In this document: positions 35,124 to 35,176 of the stretch, one piece after another
Position numbering within the stretch: the first letter of the stretch is position 1
Layout of the letters: each line of letters begins with the position of its first letter
Source: Chara braunii
Taxonomy: Eukaryota > Streptophyta > Charophyceae > Charales > Characeae
NCBI GenBank assembly: GCA_003427395.1
Contig: BFEA01000514.1
Span: forward strand, 696,382 to 731,557
DNA: 35,176 nt
Reading direction: 5' to 3'
Made by a program: the position numbers and the translations under genes
Notes under the pieces: generated by a model
What the model was told of the DNA's origin: nothing
Databases searched by the model: none
The model's input: the letters and a program-made list of their open reading frames with translations, nothing else

Positions 35124-35176
35124 GACATAGTCATTTTTCAGAATTTTTGGAAACTTTTTTTTTTTTTTTTTTTTTT
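35107..35176 (-). repeat. Segment shared with the GC-rich TIR element, ending in poly-T
   Basis: On the minus strand a run of about 23 A, then CCAAAAATTCTGAAAAATGA and CTATGTCATGCAGAAGAATA, resembles 17018-17075. There an A run precedes CCAAAAATTCTGAAAAA and ACTATGTTATGCAGGAAAAT. The terminal poly-T may also mark an assembly edge. Confidence 0.65.

Overview
The window looks like gene-poor, repeat-dominated nuclear DNA of a plant-lineage eukaryote. I found no complete host protein gene. What can be recognised is mostly mobile DNA and small-RNA debris: the end of a Ty3/gypsy chromovirus polyprotein, a degraded PIF/Harbinger transposase inside well-defined terminal inverted repeats (TIRs), several miniature TIR elements (MITEs), tRNA-derived SINEs, copies related to spliceosomal U2 and U6 snRNA, and fragments resembling plant organelle tRNAs and a group II intron. 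The plant-type organelle sequences, the chromodomain retrotransposon and the repeat load would suit a streptophyte such as a charophyte alga. That assignment is inference. Most open reading frames are chance frames in repeats or low-complexity sequence.

Layout. 1-65 is probably artefactual: it carries 32 bases of a Nextera mate-pair junction adaptor, and the bases before it are identical to 16926-16959. 66-3300 holds minisatellites, a purine tract, a tRNA-type SINE (1471-1640) and a TTAA-flanked MITE inside a duplicated segment. 3311-3640 holds a U2-derived retroposon next to a second SINE. 4200-12510 is dominated by a MITE family with termini ACCACCAGTAC, flanked by TTAA, often in adjacent pairs sharing one TTAA. 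A 437-bp Harbinger-type MITE with a TTA target duplication lies at 8992-9428. 15.8-16.5 kb holds a local duplication and an organelle-like tRNA cluster. 16950-17223 is a GC-rich TIR element. 18.6-20.6 kb has a second U2-derived copy, a small MITE with TAA duplications, a minisatellite, a possible transcription start region and a U6 pseudogene.

22454-24714 is the largest clear unit: a PIF/Harbinger element with 24-bp perfect TIRs, CCTCGGGG-type subterminal repeats and a minus-strand transposase broken by a frameshift, a stop codon and loss of its C-terminal end. It sits in an older direct repeat whose neighbouring copy lacks the insertion. 26.6-31.4 kb returns to MITEs, SINE pieces, degenerate tandem repeats and a second GC-rich TIR element with a 9-10 bp target duplication. 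32.1-32.8 kb contains a well-folding tRNA-like sequence and a group II intron domain V. The right end (34.2-35.2 kb) is the 3' end of a minus-strand Ty3/gypsy chromovirus: integrase tail, chromodomain, stop codon, polypurine tract and putative LTR.

No genes work together here as an operon or pathway. The coherent story is layered transposition: tRNA- and U2-derived retroposons, TTAA MITEs, Harbinger and Mutator-like elements inserting into one another. Four insertions can be compared with an uninterrupted paralogous copy inside the same window.
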